In this document: positions 21,417-32,889 of the stretch, piece by piece | Numbering within the stretch: position 1 is the stretch's first letter | How the letters are laid out: every line of letters begins with the position of its first letter | From: Mesorhabditis belari | Lineage: Eukaryota > Nematoda > Chromadorea > Rhabditida > Rhabditidae | DNA: 64,000 nucleotides | Direction of reading: 5' to 3' | Assembly (NCBI GenBank): GCA_958450365.1 | Contig: CAUEEP010000433.1 | Location: 124,001-188,000 of the forward strand | The notes under the pieces: generated by a model | Seen by the model: only the letters and a program-made list of their open reading frames with translations | Told to the model about the DNA's origin: nothing | Database searches by the model: none | Made by a program: the position numbers and the translations under genes

Positions 21417-22330
21417 TCACATTATATTAGAGTGTTCATTCTCTTTGGGGCTGTGAATTGCGACTAAATGGATCTTTCGACTCGCACAATATGCCTCGGC
21501 TTCATCAAATGACATTTCTAGATCGATAACCTTGAGATGAAGATAATCCGGGTTCACAACATCCACCAAACCTTGTACCAAGAAGCGGTTTTTGCCAAAT
21601 ACGACCATCCATCCCGTTCCAAGAAAGTCATTGTTCGATTTCTGAATTTCTTCGAAAAACTTTATTCCAGATTTTTCAGACAAATACTACTTCCTTATCC
21701 ATAAAACAAACTTACAAATCTGCCCGCAACCTCACCATTTTGGCCGTTTTGATTCTTTCAAATTGTCTAGAGAGAAATTGATTGGATTGAGTGGAATGGG
21801 TGTTTCTCTTGTGTGTTTCTCTGGGTGTAAAAAAAAAGCTCTTTTCTCAAAGCTCGGTCGACAAGAGATACCAAATAAACTCACATTTGGGTTTCAAAGC
21901 CAGAGATTTGGCTCTGCTTTTTCCGTCTAGCTCTCCAACCTCGGCTTTTCAGCCAAATCAGTCCTCCACCAAATCAGCCTCCAACTTCGTGATTTTCCCC
22001 ATTAAATCCGCCTCAATTTGGGCCATTTTCGTGGAGATGGTTTCTCAAATCTCTGTCGACAGGAAATAGTAAGATTCTAATATCGTTAAACCCACAAATC
22101 TGCTTCCAATTCCACCATTTTCCTTAACGTTTCGGCGACTGGGAATCTCTAGAAGTGTCTCATCCTGAGATATTTCTTTAAGGGATCTCAAGACTCACAT
22201 CTCTTTCAAATCAGCATCAATCTTCGTCGATCGATCATCACTTTGCGAGATTTTCGAGTTGATCTTCGTGAATTCATCGTCATTTCTTTCCTTTTGTTCA
22301 CGTTGACTGAAAAAGGTATCTTGAGTTCTT
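21417..22330 (-). pseudogene. Coiled-coil CTLD gene truncated after CTLD exon 1
   Basis: The minus strand carries coiled-coil exons (22330-21715) followed by CTLD exon 1 (about 21680-21440: GTGWMVVFGKNRFLVQGLVD, EAEAYCASRKIHLVAIHSPK). The exon runs into a stop (NEHSNIM-stop) at about 21417; exons 2-4 are missing and the flanking DNA is unrelated. Confidence 0.6.
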
Positions 22331-22439
22331 CTAAAAACAGTTCGATTTTTATCTATATTGAATGTTGAGTTGTGATTTCTGAATTTCTTCGAAAAACTTT
22401 ACTCCCAATTTTTTAGACATTCTATTCGAAGCGATTGTT

Positions 22440-22835
22440 TCAACGGCTTAATGAGTCAATCGTCGGTTGGAAGGCGATCGCTTTTCTAAACAATTGCAAA
22501 GCTCTCAAGAGCTCTTTTCCGTGAAAAAAACAATTGTTTATCGCATCGTCGCCTCATTCGTTCTTCCCATTTCCCCGAATTCAAAACGAATCAACCAAAT
22601 GATCGGAACGGGTGTGATAGCCGTCCGTCTATCCATCACGATTATCCTCCTTTTCCGTCAAATTTCATCGTCCATTCAACAAAGCGAGCAATTGGATCCA
22701 TCCGCGTATTCTTTTCCCTTCAAATAGCTATGTTTTCAACCATTCAGATCTCCGAATGATCGAGATGAGATTCGTGATCGTCGTACTTTGAAGTTGGTCA
22801 GAAAGAGATTTTTCGATTTTGAATTTTGAAGTTGG
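22440..22835 (+). pseudogene. Extra copy of the membrane-anchor exon, tandem with the next
   Basis: Starting at 22599 (MIGTGVIAVRLSITIILLF) with its upstream block, this repeats at about 23043-23420. The usual ATG (atgggtgtg) is acg here, so initiation would need the ATG six bases earlier. It is followed by the SPNDRDEIRDRR exon. The two copies are about 0.6 kb apart. Confidence 0.5.
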
Positions 22836-22851
22836 AGAAGTCAAAAAGGCT

Positions 22852-23067
22852 CTAGGAAAAATTGTTTACGCCGGGGGAGATAGATAGCTTTGAGAAACAA
22901 TTGTGGCGATTTGATGAGAACGGTCGGTTCAGTTGACCTTCCCCGAAAGTAGTCTCCTGATAACTCCGCGTTTTCTCACTCACTAACTTCACACGAACTG
23001 ACGGCTTTCTTTTTTCCGAAATGCTACTTTTTTTTGCACGAAGTTCTATTCGAAGCGATTCTTTCAA
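22852..23067 (-). other. Conserved 71-codon open frame inside an inverted repeat
   Basis: The frame (IELRAKKSSISEKRKPSVRV ...) recurs at 29678-29893 on the plus strand with one residue difference, and degenerate at 37740-37870. It lies divergent to the membrane exon. The surrounding DNA is equally conserved by recent duplication, so the open frame is weak evidence of a gene. Confidence 0.2.
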
Positions 23068-23202
23068 CGGCTTAATGAGTCAATCGCTTTCCTAAACAAT
23101 TTCAGAGCTCTCAAAAGCTCTTTTCCGTAAAAAAAACAATTCTTTATTCCATTCGTTCTTCCCATTTCCCCGAATTCAAAACGAATCAACCAATTCAGCA
23201 GA

Positions 23203-25439
23203 ATGGGTGTGATGGCCGTCGGTCTATTCATCACGATTCTCCTCCTTTTCCATCAAATTTCATCGTCCATTCAACAAAGCGAGCAATTGGATCAATTCAC
23301 GTATTCTTTTCCCTTCAAATAGCTATGTTTTCAACCATTCAGCTCTCCGAATGATCGAGATGAGATTCGTGATCGTCGTACTTTGAAGTTGGTCAGAAAG
23401 AGATTTTTCGATGATCTTAGATTTCAGCAATAAAAAGGATTGTCCGGACACCGTTCTCTTGAGATCTTGTCAAAGAAATCTGTTGGTTTTTTGGGAGAAA
23501 AGCGAAATTGATAGAATAAACAATAAATAGGCTTGAGTGTCTCAATGGCGAGACTTTTTAGGAATCAAACCGAATCTAAACTCGTCGAGGCTCGAGCAAA
23601 AATCTGCGGTCTCGAGACGGAAATGTGGGTGAAATGAACAAATCTTGAAGAATTCAAGCTCATCTTTTTCAGTGAATGTGAACAGAAAGCGGGAAATGAT
23701 GAATTCACGAAGATGAACTCGAAAATCTCTCAAAACGATGATCGATCGACGAAGATTGGTGCTGATTTGAAAGCCGAGATGTGAGTCTTGAGATCCCTTA
23801 AAGAAATATCTGAGGATGAGACACTTTTAGAGATTCCAAAGTCGCCGAAATCTCAAGGACCATCTCCACGAAAATGGCTCAAATCGAGGCGAATTTAATG
23901 GGGAAAATCGCCGAGACGAAAAGGAAGAACGACGATCTCGAAGCACAATTGTACTAATTTTGTAATTTTCTTTTTGACAAGCTCAATATATAGCAAAAAT
24001 CCGAACTTTTTTCAGAAGAACTCAAAATACGGAAGAGAGAGACGGAAAAGCCAAGAGTGGAGAGCTCGAAGGGAAAATCAACGCGTTGCAGAGCAAGAAC
24101 TCTGACCTCGAAATCCAAATGTAAGTTCATTGTCGATTGAGTCGATATCTCTTGTCGATTGAGACTGGGGCAAACAGTTTTTTTTGACTCCCAGAACATC
24201 CATTCCACTCAATCCAATTAATTTCGCTCTAGACAATTTGAAAGAGAAAACAAGAGGGCCGAAATTGTGAAGTTGTGGGCAGATTTGTGAGTTTCATTTA
24301 AAAAAAGGATTGAGTATTTATTTAAAAAGTCTGAAGTAAAATTTTTCAAAGAAATTCAGAAATCGAACGATGACTTGGATCTTGACAACCTTTTTTGACA
24401 AGCTTTGACATATATAGTCAAAATGCGTACTTTTTTCAGAAGTTCTCAAAATACGGAAGTGAGAGACGGAAAAGCCAAGATTGGAGAGCTCGAAGGGAAA
24501 ATCAACGCATTGGAGAGCAAAATCTCTGCCTTTGAAACCCAAATGTGAATTTATTTGGTGTCTCTTGTCGACTGAGACTTAAGAACACAGTTTTTTCAGA
24601 AATCGGACGATCACTTTCTTGGATCCGGATGGATGGTCGTATTTGGCCAAAACCGCTTCTTGGTACAGGGTTTGGTGGATGTTGTGAACCAGGATTATCT
24701 GCATCTCAAGGTTATCGATCAAAGAATTTCATTTGATGTGGCCGAGGCATATTGTGCGAGTCGAAAGAGCCATTTAGTCTCAATTCACAGTCAAGAAGAG
24801 CACGATTTTGTTCAGAAACTCGGTAAGAAATCGAAATGATTCAGTTATGAAAATTCATGATTTTCGTAGAAAATTTATGCTTTATAAACCAAAGACAAGC
24901 GATATTTATTTCAGCGAAAACTGTTGATTCGGATCATTCGTTCTGGATCGGACTGAAGGTTGAATTTTCTTATTGAAAGACATAAATAAATAAATAAATA
25001 CAAAGTAAATACATTTTCGGAAGGCTCTCTGTGAAGGAAAATCGCATAGAAATATCAATGTTAAGAATAGAAATTTCTTTATTCAGAGAAATCCGAACAA
25101 AGAAAATGCTTTTGAATGGACGGATGGAAATTCGGTGGATTTCACGAATTGGAAGGTTGGAGAGCCGGATTCGAACCCCCACGCTGCGGTGAGATTTTCA
25201 ACGTGAAATCATCAATATTTATTCGAATTTGCAATGCATAACTGATCAAGAAATATTTCGATCAATTTGAGGAATTTTTTTTTGAGGAATGAAAAAAAAA
25301 AGAAAAAGCAAATTGTTTTATCAAAGGACTTGCATGAGAAATGAACAAATTTCAGCTTCGGAGCCACCATGGGAAATGGGTGGCATATTCTCCTACCTAT
25401 CAGTTTCGCTTTATCTGCAAAAGGAGCTCTCAATTCTGA
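23203..25439 (+). CDS. Type II membrane coiled-coil protein with C-type lectin-like domain
   Basis: Exon 1 at 23203 encodes MGVMAVGLFITILLLFHQIS, then SSIQQSEQLDQF; a 42 bp intron (gtattc...attcag) leads to SPNDRDEIRDRRTLK. Coiled-coil exons lie at 23562-24540, including a partial duplication (24120 versus 24535 donors). CTLD exon 1 ends at 24822 (FLGSGWMVVFGQNRFLVQGL, EAYCASRKSHLVSIHSQEEH); exon 2 is 24915-24958 (AKTVDSDHSFWIGLK); exon 3 25087-25188 (NAFEWTDGNSVDFTNWKVGE, PDSNPHAA); exon 4 25356-25439 (GKWVAYSPTYQFRFICKRSS). All four CTLD exons join in phase 1, 0, 0. The outer cysteine pair is present and the inner pair absent. The first CTLD exon's acceptor is uncertain, so full-length integrity is unproved. 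Confidence 0.65.
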
Positions 25440-25589
25440 TAAATGCTTTTTGTTCTTTTCTGTGGACAAAAACCAACAAATCCCATCTTATTCATCTTCT
25501 GAAAACACACAACTGCACATTATCTTTTTCTTTATTTCTGAATTGTTTGTTCAAAATCTCATCTAAAAAGGGTTTCCCAAAAGCCCAAA

Positions 25590-25890
25590 ATTCCTCCTGA
25601 AGCTGCAAGTATTTTGCTCTCTCGTCGCTCCTGAATAGACTATTAGATAAACGTGTTGAACATGAATGGACATCAGCATGAGGAAACTGACAATTCTTCG
25701 TGAAGGCCGCCCTTCTCGCCCCTCAACTCGTCGATTTGTCTTCGATTTTTGTTCCTGAAGTTCTGAATAATTCGATTTATGCTTTCTCTCCACTCACTGT
25801 TGGTTTTGTAGCTCTTTTCCTTAAAAAACAATTGTTTATCGCATCGTAGCCTCATTCGTTCTTCCCATTTCCCCGAATTCAAACGAATCA
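25590..25890 (-). CDS. CC2 coiled-coil exons with extended N-terminal part
   Basis: Minus strand: WRESINRIIQNFRNKNRRQI, DELRGEKGGLHEEL, intron ending tctattcag, SDERAKYLQLQEEFW. The upstream part fuses into a truncated membrane-exon block (25800-25930, plus-strand sense), so its 5' end is a chimaera. Confidence 0.45.
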
Positions 25891-25899
25891 ACCAATTCA

Positions 25900-26570
25900 G
25901 CGGAATGGGTGTGATGGTCGTCCGTCTTTAGAAGAAGTGTAGGTTTCAAAGTAACTTCTACCAAGAAATGTAGAAGTAAGCTATGTAGCCTAGCTCAGGC
26001 TCAAAATAGGCAGGCGACTATAAGCAGGTAACTGAAGTCGCAGCTCTTAGGCAAATTACAAACAAATTACAATTACAACTCTTTTAACCAGGGGGCAAAG
26101 CACACTATCGTTCGCTTTGCCCGCTGGCTGGTTGGAGACCCATGTAAGTTTGGAGATCGTAGGAACCATACGTACATACAAATTGTATGTAGCAACAACC
26201 ATATCAAATTTAGATCCACTCGAGATCTGTTGTACCCGGACAAACGTCCCGGCGATCAAATGGGTCACATTCGACCGAGAGTTGGAAGGAAGCCGGAGTT
26301 CACCAAACACTGAGGGATAATCCCCAAAACTCCGTTTATGTGAAAGTTGGGAGAGAATCTATCAAGATCACCGAACCATTTAGCATCATTTCGACGTGGG
26401 TGCCGGAGAAAATCAGTTCCGCGCTTCCCGATTCAAGTGGGTTGACACGTCAAGAGATCAACTAGTGGAAATGCGTTCCGAGCGCGTTCCCCGTTCTCGA
26501 CCCACTGGCAACATTTAGATATCAAATCGAATCGCACAAACAAAATCTTGAGATCCTTTAAAGAAATACC
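25900..26570. other. Mosaic region without a clear gene
   Basis: 25900-25925 is the start of a membrane exon (aatgggtgtgatggtcgtcc) that stops short. 26040-26160 is shared with 12000-12110. From 26160 to 26450 the plus strand has beta-rich frames (SLEIVGTIRTYKLYVATTIS; after a stop SVYVKVGRESIKITEPFSII, STWVPEKISSALPDSSG) that could come from a retroelement structural or surface protein; I cannot place them. Confidence 0.3.
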
Positions 26571-27110
26571 TCAGGATGAAACACTTCTAGAGAATCCAAA
26601 GTCGCCGAAATGTCAAGGACCATCTCCGCATTGAAGGCCGAATTGTGGGTTCCACGATATTAGAATCTATCTCCTGTCGACTGAGACTTGAGAAAAGCAC
26701 AGCGTCGATTCGGGATACTTCACGAATGGCGACTTCTAAAGAAAGTGATTGATGATCATTGTTTGCCCACAATAATAAAGTTCTCATTCAAACCCACACG
26801 GGTTTCTCTCTTTTGTGATCTCCATCAAAACTTTGCTCTATTTGGAATTGTTCCTAATCTTTAGGCACTTGAGCTAATCTGGAAAACGATAACAAATTGA
26901 TCGCCTCCCGATCGAACCACGGAACGCCGAGCTTTCGATCTATGCCGTATTCTAATTAATTTGGACTAATAGGGACTCCTTGGATGGAAAAAGGATCTTT
27001 GTTAAAATCAATTAGTCAGGTTTGTCTGTGAATGGAACAGAGTTGTTGGAAGAGCATAATGTACAATATCACTAATATGTACATAGCTAAGTGATTTCCT
27101 CAAACAAATT
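26570..27110. other. Scrap of coiled-coil exon and intergenic DNA
   Basis: 26590-26650 matches the DSKVAEMSRTISALKAEL coiled-coil exon on the plus strand. 26880-26960 resembles 8200-8250 and 53650-53740 (gatcgaa.cac.gaacgccga). Nothing else is supported. Confidence 0.35.
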
Positions 27111-27490
27111 TCGTCTGAAAATGGGATTTCATTCGGTTTTTGACTATAAAGACATATACAGCTCATTATATCTACAATACATACATACATTATCTACCTG
27201 CTTTATCGTTAAAATTACCCAAAAAAAAAACAAAAATCTCCGCCTATAGAACTAACGGTGAGAACAACAAGAGAGAACAAAAATCAAAGGCAAATCGACG
27301 AGTCGAGGGATGAGAAGAGCGACCTTCACGAAGAATTGTCAGTTTGCTCATGCTGATGTCCATTGATGTGAGACACATTCATCTAACAGTCCATTCAGGA
27401 GCGACGAGAGAGCAAAATACTTGCAGCTTCAGGCGGAATTCTGGGTTTCTGGGAAAACTTTATATATGAGATTTCGAAGAAACAATTCAG
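27110..27490 (+). CDS. CC2 unit with its upstream region
   Basis: The 5' block (gactataaagacatatacag, then repeated acatacat) is shared with 42960 and 57680, suggesting a promoter with a TATA-like element. The coiled-coil exons follow at about 27270-27345 and 27398-27450. The convergent CTLD gene at 27585-29542 lies beyond. The first exon shows a stop in this copy (ANRRVEG-stop frame is not the coding one), so coding status is uncertain. Confidence 0.4.
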
Positions 27491-27584
27491 AAATGAAGAA
27501 AAAGATAATGTGCAGTTGTGTGTTTTCAGAAGATTGAATAAAATGGGATTTATTCGTTTTTGTTCACAGAAAGGAACATATTTA

Positions 27585-29542
27585 TCAGAATTGAAAGCTC
27601 CTTTTGCAGATAAAATAAGACTGATCGGTAGGATAATAGGCCCGCCATATCCCATCGAAGCTATGAAGCTGAAATGTGTTCATTTCTGATGGAAATCTTT
27701 TGATAAAACACTCTGCGTCATTCCGGAAAAAGAAATTTTCGCAGATTGATCGAAATGTTTTTGGATTAATTATGCATTGCAAATTGGAATAAATATTGAT
27801 TATTTCACGTCGAAAATCTCACATAAGCGTGGGTGTTCGAACCCGGCTCCTCAACCCTCCAATTCGTGAAATCCACCGAACTACCATCCGTCCATTCAAA
27901 AGCATTTCCTTTGTCCGGATTTCTCTGAATAAAGAAATTTTTATGTTTCACTGTTGATATGTCAACCAAATTTTTTTCATTTTAGAAACATTCTAGTTTG
28001 TCAATTGAAAGCATTATTTCTATTAAAGAACTATCAATCAAACGAATAGATTTTTCACAAAAAGCCTTCCGGAAATGGCTGAAAGAATCATTTGTTTCTA
28101 TATATTTATTTATGTCTTTCAATAAGAGAAATTCAACCTTCAGTCCGATCCAGAACCAATCATACCAAGAAACAGTTTTCGCTGAAATAAATATCGATTG
28201 TTTTTGGTTTATAAAGCATAAATTTCTACGAAAATCATGAATTTTCAGAATTAAATCATTTCGATTTCTTACCGAGTTTCCAAACAAAATCGTGCTCTTC
28301 CTGACTGTGAATGGAGACTAGATGGCTCTCTCGACTCGCACAATATGCCACGGCTTCATCGAATGTCATTTTTTGATTGGGAACCTCGAGTTGAAGATAA
28401 TCCTGGTTCACAACATCCACCAAACCTTGTACAAAGAAGCGGTTTTTGCCAAATACGACCATCCATCCCGAAACAGATCCAAGAGATGCATGGTTCGATT
28501 TCTGAATTTCTTCGGAAAACATTAGTCCAGATCCTTTAGACAAATACTCAACCTATTTCCTTAAAAAAACGCATGAATCTGCCCGCAACCTCTTGATTTC
28601 GGCCATTTTGTTTTGTCTTTCAAATTGTTAAGAGGGGAGTTGATGGGATTGAGTAGGATGGGTGTTTTGGGAGTCAAAAAACTGTTTTCTCAAGTCGCAG
28701 TCCACAAGAGATACCAAATAGACTCACATTTGGGTCTCCTGGCCAGAGTTCTTGGTCTGCAACGCGTTGATTTTCCCTTCAAGCTCTCCAATCTTGGCCT
28801 TTCCATCTCTCACTTCCGTATTTTGAGTTCTTCTGAAAAAAGTTTGCATTCCAACTATATATTGAGCTTGTCAAAAAAGAAAGTGACAAAATTAGTACAA
28901 TTCTGCTTCGAGATCGTCGTTCTTCCTTTTCGTCTCGGCGATTTTCCCCATTAAATTCGCCTCAGTTTGAGCCATTTTTGCTGTCAATCGACTCATCTCG
29001 ACGTCTTTGTCCTTCGTTTCGTTCCGCTCTCTTGTGCTGAATACTCAAATTACTCACTACTCAAAATCCAAAAAAGATGAGCTTGAATTCTTGAAGATTT
29101 TTGATTTCACCCACATTTCCCTCTCGAGTCCGCTGATTTTTCCTCGAGCCTCGACGAGTTCTTGTTGGGCTTGATTCCTGAAAAGTCTTGTCATTGAGAC
29201 ACTCAAGCCTATTTCTTGTTTATTCTATCAATTTCGCTTTTCTCCCAAGAAACTCACAAATTTCTTTGACAAGACCTCAAGCAGACGGTATCCGGACAAT
29301 CCTCTTTATTGCTGAAATCTAAGATCATCGAAAAACCCCTTTCTAACCAACTTCAAAGTACGACGATCACCAGACAGAATCTCATCTCGATCATTCGGAG
29401 AGCTGAATGGTTGAAAACATAGCTATTTGAAGGGAAAAGAATACGTGAATTGATCCAATTGCTCGCTTTGTTGAATGGACGATGAAATTTCATGGAAAAG
29501 GAGGAGAATCGTGATGAATAGACCGACGGCCATCACACCCAT
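27585..29542 (-). CDS. Type II membrane coiled-coil CTLD gene
   Basis: The minus-strand ATG at 29542 begins the membrane exon (MGVMAVGLFITILLLFHEIS). Coiled-coil exons occupy 29200-28580. CTLD exon 1 ends near 28273 (SGWMVVFGKNRFFVQGLVDV, YCASRESHLVSIHSQEEHDF). Exon 2 is AKTVSWYDWFWIGLK, exon 3 RNPDKGNAFEWTDGSSVDFT with EEPGSNTHAY, exon 4 27668-27585 (GIWRAYYPTDQSYFICKRSF). CTLD exons join cleanly. The donor after the last coiled-coil exon (gcagattcatgcg) has lost its GT, so splicing into the CTLD may be impaired. This unit is one arm of an inverted repeat with 36195-39933. Confidence 0.55.
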
Positions 29543-29677
29543 TCTGCTGAATTGGTTGATTCGTTTTGAATTCGGGGAAATGGGAAGAACGAATGGAATA
29601 AAGAATTGTTTTTTTTACGGAAAAGAGCTTTTGAGAGCTCTGAAATTGTTTAGGAAAGCGATTGACTCATTAAGCCG

Positions 29678-29893
29678 TTGAAAGAATCGCTTCGAATAGA
29701 ACTTCGTGCAAAAAAAAGTAGCATTTCGGCAAAAAGAAAGCCGTCAGTTCGTGTGAAGTTAGTGAGTGAGAAAACGCGGAGTTATCAGGAGACTACTTTC
29801 GGGGAAGGTCAACTGAACCGACCGTTCTCATCAAATCGCCACAATTGTTTCTCAAAGCTATCTATCTCCCCCGGCGTAAACAATTTTTCCTAG
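29678..29893 (+). other. Second copy of the 71-codon open frame
   Basis: Inverted counterpart of 22852-23067 with one residue change (SISAKRKP). Located head to head with the membrane exon at 29542. Same caveat: conservation is explained by recent duplication. Confidence 0.2.
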
Positions 29894-30092
29894 AGCCTTT
29901 TTGACTTCTCCAACTTCAAAATTCAAAGCTGCTCGAGGTGTCATCATTGTTGATTGTTGTTTTGGTTGTTCTATGTTTTTTAAGTTGTGTTGTGTTAAAG
30001 CAGAGCATTTTTGTAAAAAGCATAGCTACACAAAACTTCTCTAAAGCGTGAACTGCTCAAGGAATTAAAACCTAGAAAAAGAAAAAAGACCA

Positions 30093-30160
30093 TCAGCTAC
30101 CAGACTCGAACCTGAGAGCCGCCGCTTTGCCTCCTGGAACCAGCATCATGATCAGGGAAT
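30093..30160 (-). repeat. tRNA-like scrap (possible SINE)
   Basis: The minus strand contains ggttcgagtctgg, a good B-box, preceded by an A-box-like region, but no full cloverleaf. Its inverted partner is at 37060-37125 and a related element at 37498-37567. All three precede a gaaaaaagac tract. Confidence 0.4.
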
Positions 30161-30339
30161 TTATCGAGGGCACTGAGACTGAGAAGCAATGAGTGAGAGA
30201 TTTGGAGAAATTTTGAACTTTTGTGATGTTAATTCGGATGAGGAGTAGCTTTCTCAGATCAAATTTCTCAAATCGAACTCAAGACAGAGAAAGAAGATCA
30301 CAAAAATCTTGAGACATTGAGGCAGCAGGATGATGAGGT

Positions 30340-30530
30340 TGGTTGTAGAATCTCTGGAATCTTCCTTTCCCTCCTCGATCTCTTCAGAGCATCTCTTCTT
30401 TTTTCAAATCTCCAGAAATGCCCGAAATGACTGAAGAATTGCATGCAAAGAGTGTCAAACGCATAGAAGAACCGGCCATCTTGTTGAAGAAAATCGCCCA
30501 GCTCGAAGCCGATTTGTAGGTTGTTCACCA
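30340..30530 (+). pseudogene. Degenerate MDNLSN-type N-terminal exon
   Basis: Reads ..EMPEMTEELHAKSVKRIEE and LLKKIAQLEADL, then a stop. The initial ATG region is replaced by unrelated sequence (agattctacaac), so no start remains. No coiled-coil exons follow. It is head to head with the membrane-anchored unit at 29542. Confidence 0.55.
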
Positions 30531-31629
30531 AATCTTTGCTTCTATCAAAAAAAGTCTTTAATTTCATTCTGAATTTTCTCGAAGAACAAGTGAAAATGAA
30601 AGAAAAAGGCTACTAAATAAGCAGAATTGATGAGAAAATCAAAGAAGAAATTGGCTGCCAAGCAAAATAAGGATTTCTTACGAAATGAACAGAAAGGAGG
30701 GGAATGCCCGATTCGATTTAGTCATCGCTCGTCAACCAAAAACAATCAATCTTCATTTCAGCGAAAACTGAAAACGAAAACGGCTGCAAAACAACAATGA
30801 TTTGGGACAAGAAATAGGATGAGGACGCAAGGATTTCCTCTATAATTTACCAATATTCAGACTACCAGGATTAGAGAACTTTTATTAGCGGTTCTTCCCC
30901 ACAGTATTGCCTTTTTCCGTCATTTTCGAAATAGCAGGCCCTTTGTGAAAAGCAATTCCTTTGACTGATAGTTCTTTGATAGAACGTAAAGTCGACTTTC
31001 GTTGATCTCTATTATAAAGATCTTTATTTTTTTCATTTTTCAAGCAAACTCTTGAACTCTTGAATCAGCACAAAATACTGCGTCGAATGGTATATATTAA
31101 AAGAAATTTCATCAGAAAACGCATTTTAAAATTGTTTCGGGCGGATGGCGGGCGTTGCTTCTTTTGGAATCGAGATCAGCCTCAGTAACGGTTCATCGCT
31201 TCGGTATAGGTTGGATGCAACTCTCCACAGCCAAATATCCTAATGGATCTGAAATCTGAAATGTGTCTTTCAAGTTTGAGGGAGATCTTCTGATAAGACT
31301 TTTCGAGTTTCTGGTAATCACGACTCATCACCAGAAAACACGGAATGAAGAACTAATCCTTCTGGACTCTCTGATCACGTTTTATCAAGACACGGAATCC
31401 TTTTTCTTCGCATCCATTTCCTCTCACTTTATTGTACTTAACAAAATCATTTAGAAGAAGTTGTCCGAAGTTCTAGGTGAAGTTGTTTGTAACGATAAGG
31501 TTTCTACAGATTCTTCTACTGGTTTTAATTCAATGAAATCTGTTACTAAAACACGATACGACATTTGACGTTGATACGATTGACTAGCGATTGATTCGTG
31601 TCATCGTGAGTCAAAACAATTCGTGTCAT

Positions 31630-32330
31630 CGTGAGCTCTGCCCTGCTTCAAAAAGGCAAATCGCATGATTTTTGGGGAAGAATTCTAACATCTGATGAAA
31701 CATGGATTCAATACGAGAATGTGAAGCGCAAAAATCAGTGACTTTCTCTAGGTCAAACCCCACAACCAACTTCAAAACCCGATATTCTTGGAAAGAAACT
31801 TATGCTTTGATGTTGGTGGAATACAAAAGGTTTCGTGTATTATGAGTTGTTGATGAGAAACTGTCACCGCTGATCGTTATTCAAAACAGTTGATGAGGCT
31901 TAACGAAGCTTTAAAGAAATTGGGCGTTCAAACATCAAAAGTGCTATTTTTGCATGATAATGCAAAACCTCACACTGCAAAAATCACTCACCAAAAAATC
32001 GACGAGCTTGGTTGGAAACTTCTACCCCACGCACCTTATAGTCCCGATTTAGCCCCATCAGATTATTTTTTGTTTCGGTTGTTGAAGAGTCTTCTGATGT
32101 GAGAAAAGCTCGAGAATCACGCACAGATCAAAAAAGCAGTCGACATTTATTTTGGCTCTAAAACTCCCCATTTTTTGAGGATGGGATCAGGGACTTGCGA
32201 CGAAGATGGGAACAAGCCATCAATAATAATGGAGAATATTGGTTCTCATTGATTGATGTGCGTTTGTTGGAAAAAAATGTTTTGCGGAAGTTTTGCAAAA
32301 GAAAAGCCAAAAGTAGGGCCGCGAGAGGAA
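31630..32330 (+). mobile_element. Mariner transposase relic 1
   Basis: Frames include LTSDETWIQYENVKRK (first catalytic Asp region), FLHDNAKPHTAKITHQKIDE, HAPYSPDLAPSDYFLFRLL (second and third catalytic positions, D..D pattern) and RDLRRRWEQAINNNGEYW near the C-terminus. Several stops and frame changes lie between them. It belongs to the Tc1/mariner superfamily, mariner branch. Terminal repeats not located. Confidence 0.85.
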
Positions 32331-32395
32331 TCGACCCCAGGCGAAAAAATTGCATTATTTTGATAACCTAACGCAGCCCCCTAGACCACCGCTGC
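32320..32395 (-). repeat. tRNA-like pseudogene
   Basis: Minus strand has ggtggtctagggggctgcgt (A-box-like) and ggggtcgattcctctcgcgg (B-box-like with one mismatch). The 5' acceptor strand does not pair with the 3' side and the anticodon stem is disrupted. Not a functional tRNA. Confidence 0.35.
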
Positions 32396-32539
32396 TTTTC
32401 TTCCCTTATAGGTGAGGTGAGAGTTCGCCGAAAATGACCGAAACTTTGCATGCGCTTTTCTCGAAAGCCAGGGCCCGTGGGCAAAAAGGGCTCTTTACCT
32501 GGGCTATTCATGAATGTTATTTATGAAGGTGGTTTCGAC

Positions 32540-32885
32540 TTGAAGAATGGATGACAGATAGGGTCTAACTTGGTTGGTTGTAAAGGCCAATTGATAGAGT
32601 TTTGGTTAAACCCCACCTTGATCGCTCGTGGACATACGTTCTTCGGAGTGATTGTTAAAGAGAAGGGTTGAAAGCGCTGAAATGGAAATGAGAAAGCTCT
32701 CGGGTAGTCTACGAACAGTATTTCTGTTGCAATAAAATTTCACCCAATGTCCCGTCTGATTGTCTTCTTCATCTTCTATTTCAAGCCATTCAGTTAACAC
32801 TCCCAAGTCGATTTTCCTCAACCACAACAGCATCAGCAAAAGGAAAGCAAGAAGGAAAAAGGGAAATCAACACTTTTTCATTATT
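32540..32885 (-). pseudogene. Broken copy of a small membrane/secreted protein gene
   Basis: The minus strand repeats 40014-40304: FLLAFLLLMLLWLRKIDLGV, LTEWLEIEDEEDNQT. The Ser codon after Met-Lys-Lys-Cys is TGA here, so the signal segment is cut off. After DNQT the frames of the two copies differ by an indel. Confidence 0.6.
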
Positions 32886-32889
32886 CTAA

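Noticed and set aside
22852..23067. 71-codon frame as a real gene
   Set aside because: Kept only as a low-confidence feature: the surrounding repeat is equally conserved and a third copy is broken.
26056..26320. Minus- and plus-strand frames as an intact gene
   Set aside because: Two overlapping frames on opposite strands, both ending at stops within the mosaic; no supporting splice sites.
27175..27195. acatacat runs as a CRISPR-like or satellite array
   Set aside because: Only three to four 4-base units; a simple microsatellite in an AT-rich promoter block.
32320..32395. Functional tRNA gene
   Set aside because: A- and B-box-like sequences are present but the acceptor and anticodon stems do not form.
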